A stretch of 6,953 nucleotides of DNA from an uncultured Rhodospirillaceae bacterium (lineage in GTDB: Bacteria; Pseudomonadota; Alphaproteobacteria; Rhodospirillales; UBA2165): positions 1-6,953 of the forward strand of contig CAJXJM010000135.1 of NCBI GenBank assembly GCA_913054205.1. The letters are read 5' to 3'. Both the position numbers and the translations under genes were made by a program. This document shows, piece by piece, positions 6,582-6,953 of this stretch. The first letter of the stretch is position 1; each line of letters starts with the position of its first letter. The notes below the pieces were generated by a model. It did no database searches and was not told the origin of the DNA. It saw nothing but the letters and a program-made list of their open reading frames with translations.

Positions 6582-6953
6582 TACTTCGCAACTACCGAAA
6601 TATGCTGCGCGGCGGCAAGCGCGCTTTGATAACGATCAACCAAATTTTCGACCGAGACATGCATCGCATCCAAGAACAAAGATGGATAAATGCCCATGAC
6701 AAAAACGATCAGCAACAATGGCGCAAAAATCGCAACTTCGCGCGCATTCACATCGAGGATCGATTTTAGATTTTCCTTGGTCAACTCGCCGAATATGACC
6801 CGGCGATAAAGATAGAGCATATAGGCTGCGCCCAAAATTACGCCTGTGGTCGCAAAGGCCGCAACCCAAGCGTTGACTTTAAACACGCCAACGAGAATTA
6901 AAAACTCGCCGACAAAGCCGCTGGTACCCGGCAATCCAACCGATGCCATCATA
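6581..6953 (-). CDS. nuoM: NADH-quinone oxidoreductase subunit M, C-terminal part (cut by window edge)
   Basis: This is the last 123 or so codons of NuoM, an antiporter-like membrane subunit of respiratory complex I that takes part in proton pumping across the inner membrane. The visible part opens with the conserved stretch SVGLPGTSGFVGEF, typical of the NuoM/ND4 family. Three hydrophobic segments follow, including ILGAAYMLYLYRRVIFG and a late helix around APLLLIVFVMGIYPSLFL. The reading frame stays open to the high-coordinate edge, and the two Met codons there are internal residues of the family motif, not the start. The gene ends with TAG, 14 nt before nuoN, and the nuoN ribosome binding site overlaps this stop. 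The nuoM-nuoN order is the normal complex I operon order. Only the 5' truncation by the window limits the call. Confidence 0.95.
   Translation of the reverse strand, partial: MMASVGLPGTSGFVGEFLILVGVFKVNAWVAAFATTGVILGAAYMLYLYRRVIFGELTKENLKSILDVNAREVAIFAPLLLIVFVMGIYPSLFLDAMHVSVENLVDRYQSALAAAQHISVVAK

Overview
The window looks like an alphaproteobacterial chromosome, probably Rhizobiales-like. The basis is the gene order nuoM-nuoN-birA-coaX-rnj-DUF1467 and the family signatures of the proteins. I cannot name a genus. All recognisable genes lie on the minus strand, so transcription runs from high to low coordinates.

Region 6953 to 1584 is a tight gene cluster. It begins with the 3' end of nuoM, cut by the window edge, followed by complete nuoN (both membrane subunits of respiratory complex I). 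Next come a short biotin--protein ligase (birA), a type III pantothenate kinase (coaX), ribonuclease J (rnj) and a small two-helix membrane protein of the DUF1467 type. Gaps are 14 nt or less, coaX and rnj share one base (TGATG), and no terminator or internal promoter is evident, so a single transcript is likely. The products link respiration, cofactor metabolism (biotin attachment and CoA synthesis) and RNA turnover. From memory of related genomes, an epimerase gene (mce) often sits between rnj and DUF1467, and proS often follows; neither is here.

Region 1583 to 1364 is a 220-nt spacer with no convincing terminator or promoter. It contains an 8-bp dyad that overlaps the start codon of the next gene.

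Region 1363 to 1 is a more AT-rich PAS sensor histidine kinase gene that appears damaged twice. Its N-terminal part seems to have lost the rest of the periplasmic domain, the second membrane helix and half of the first PAS domain. Its reading frame then breaks between the phosphoacceptor domain and the ATPase domain. The ATPase domain continues intact in another frame to the window edge. The frame break lies inside one arm of a perfect 16-bp inverted repeat with a 10-nt loop, which suggests a template-switch (quasipalindrome) mutation or, less likely, a recoding site. This is the most interesting observation in the window; the rest is ordinary core genome.
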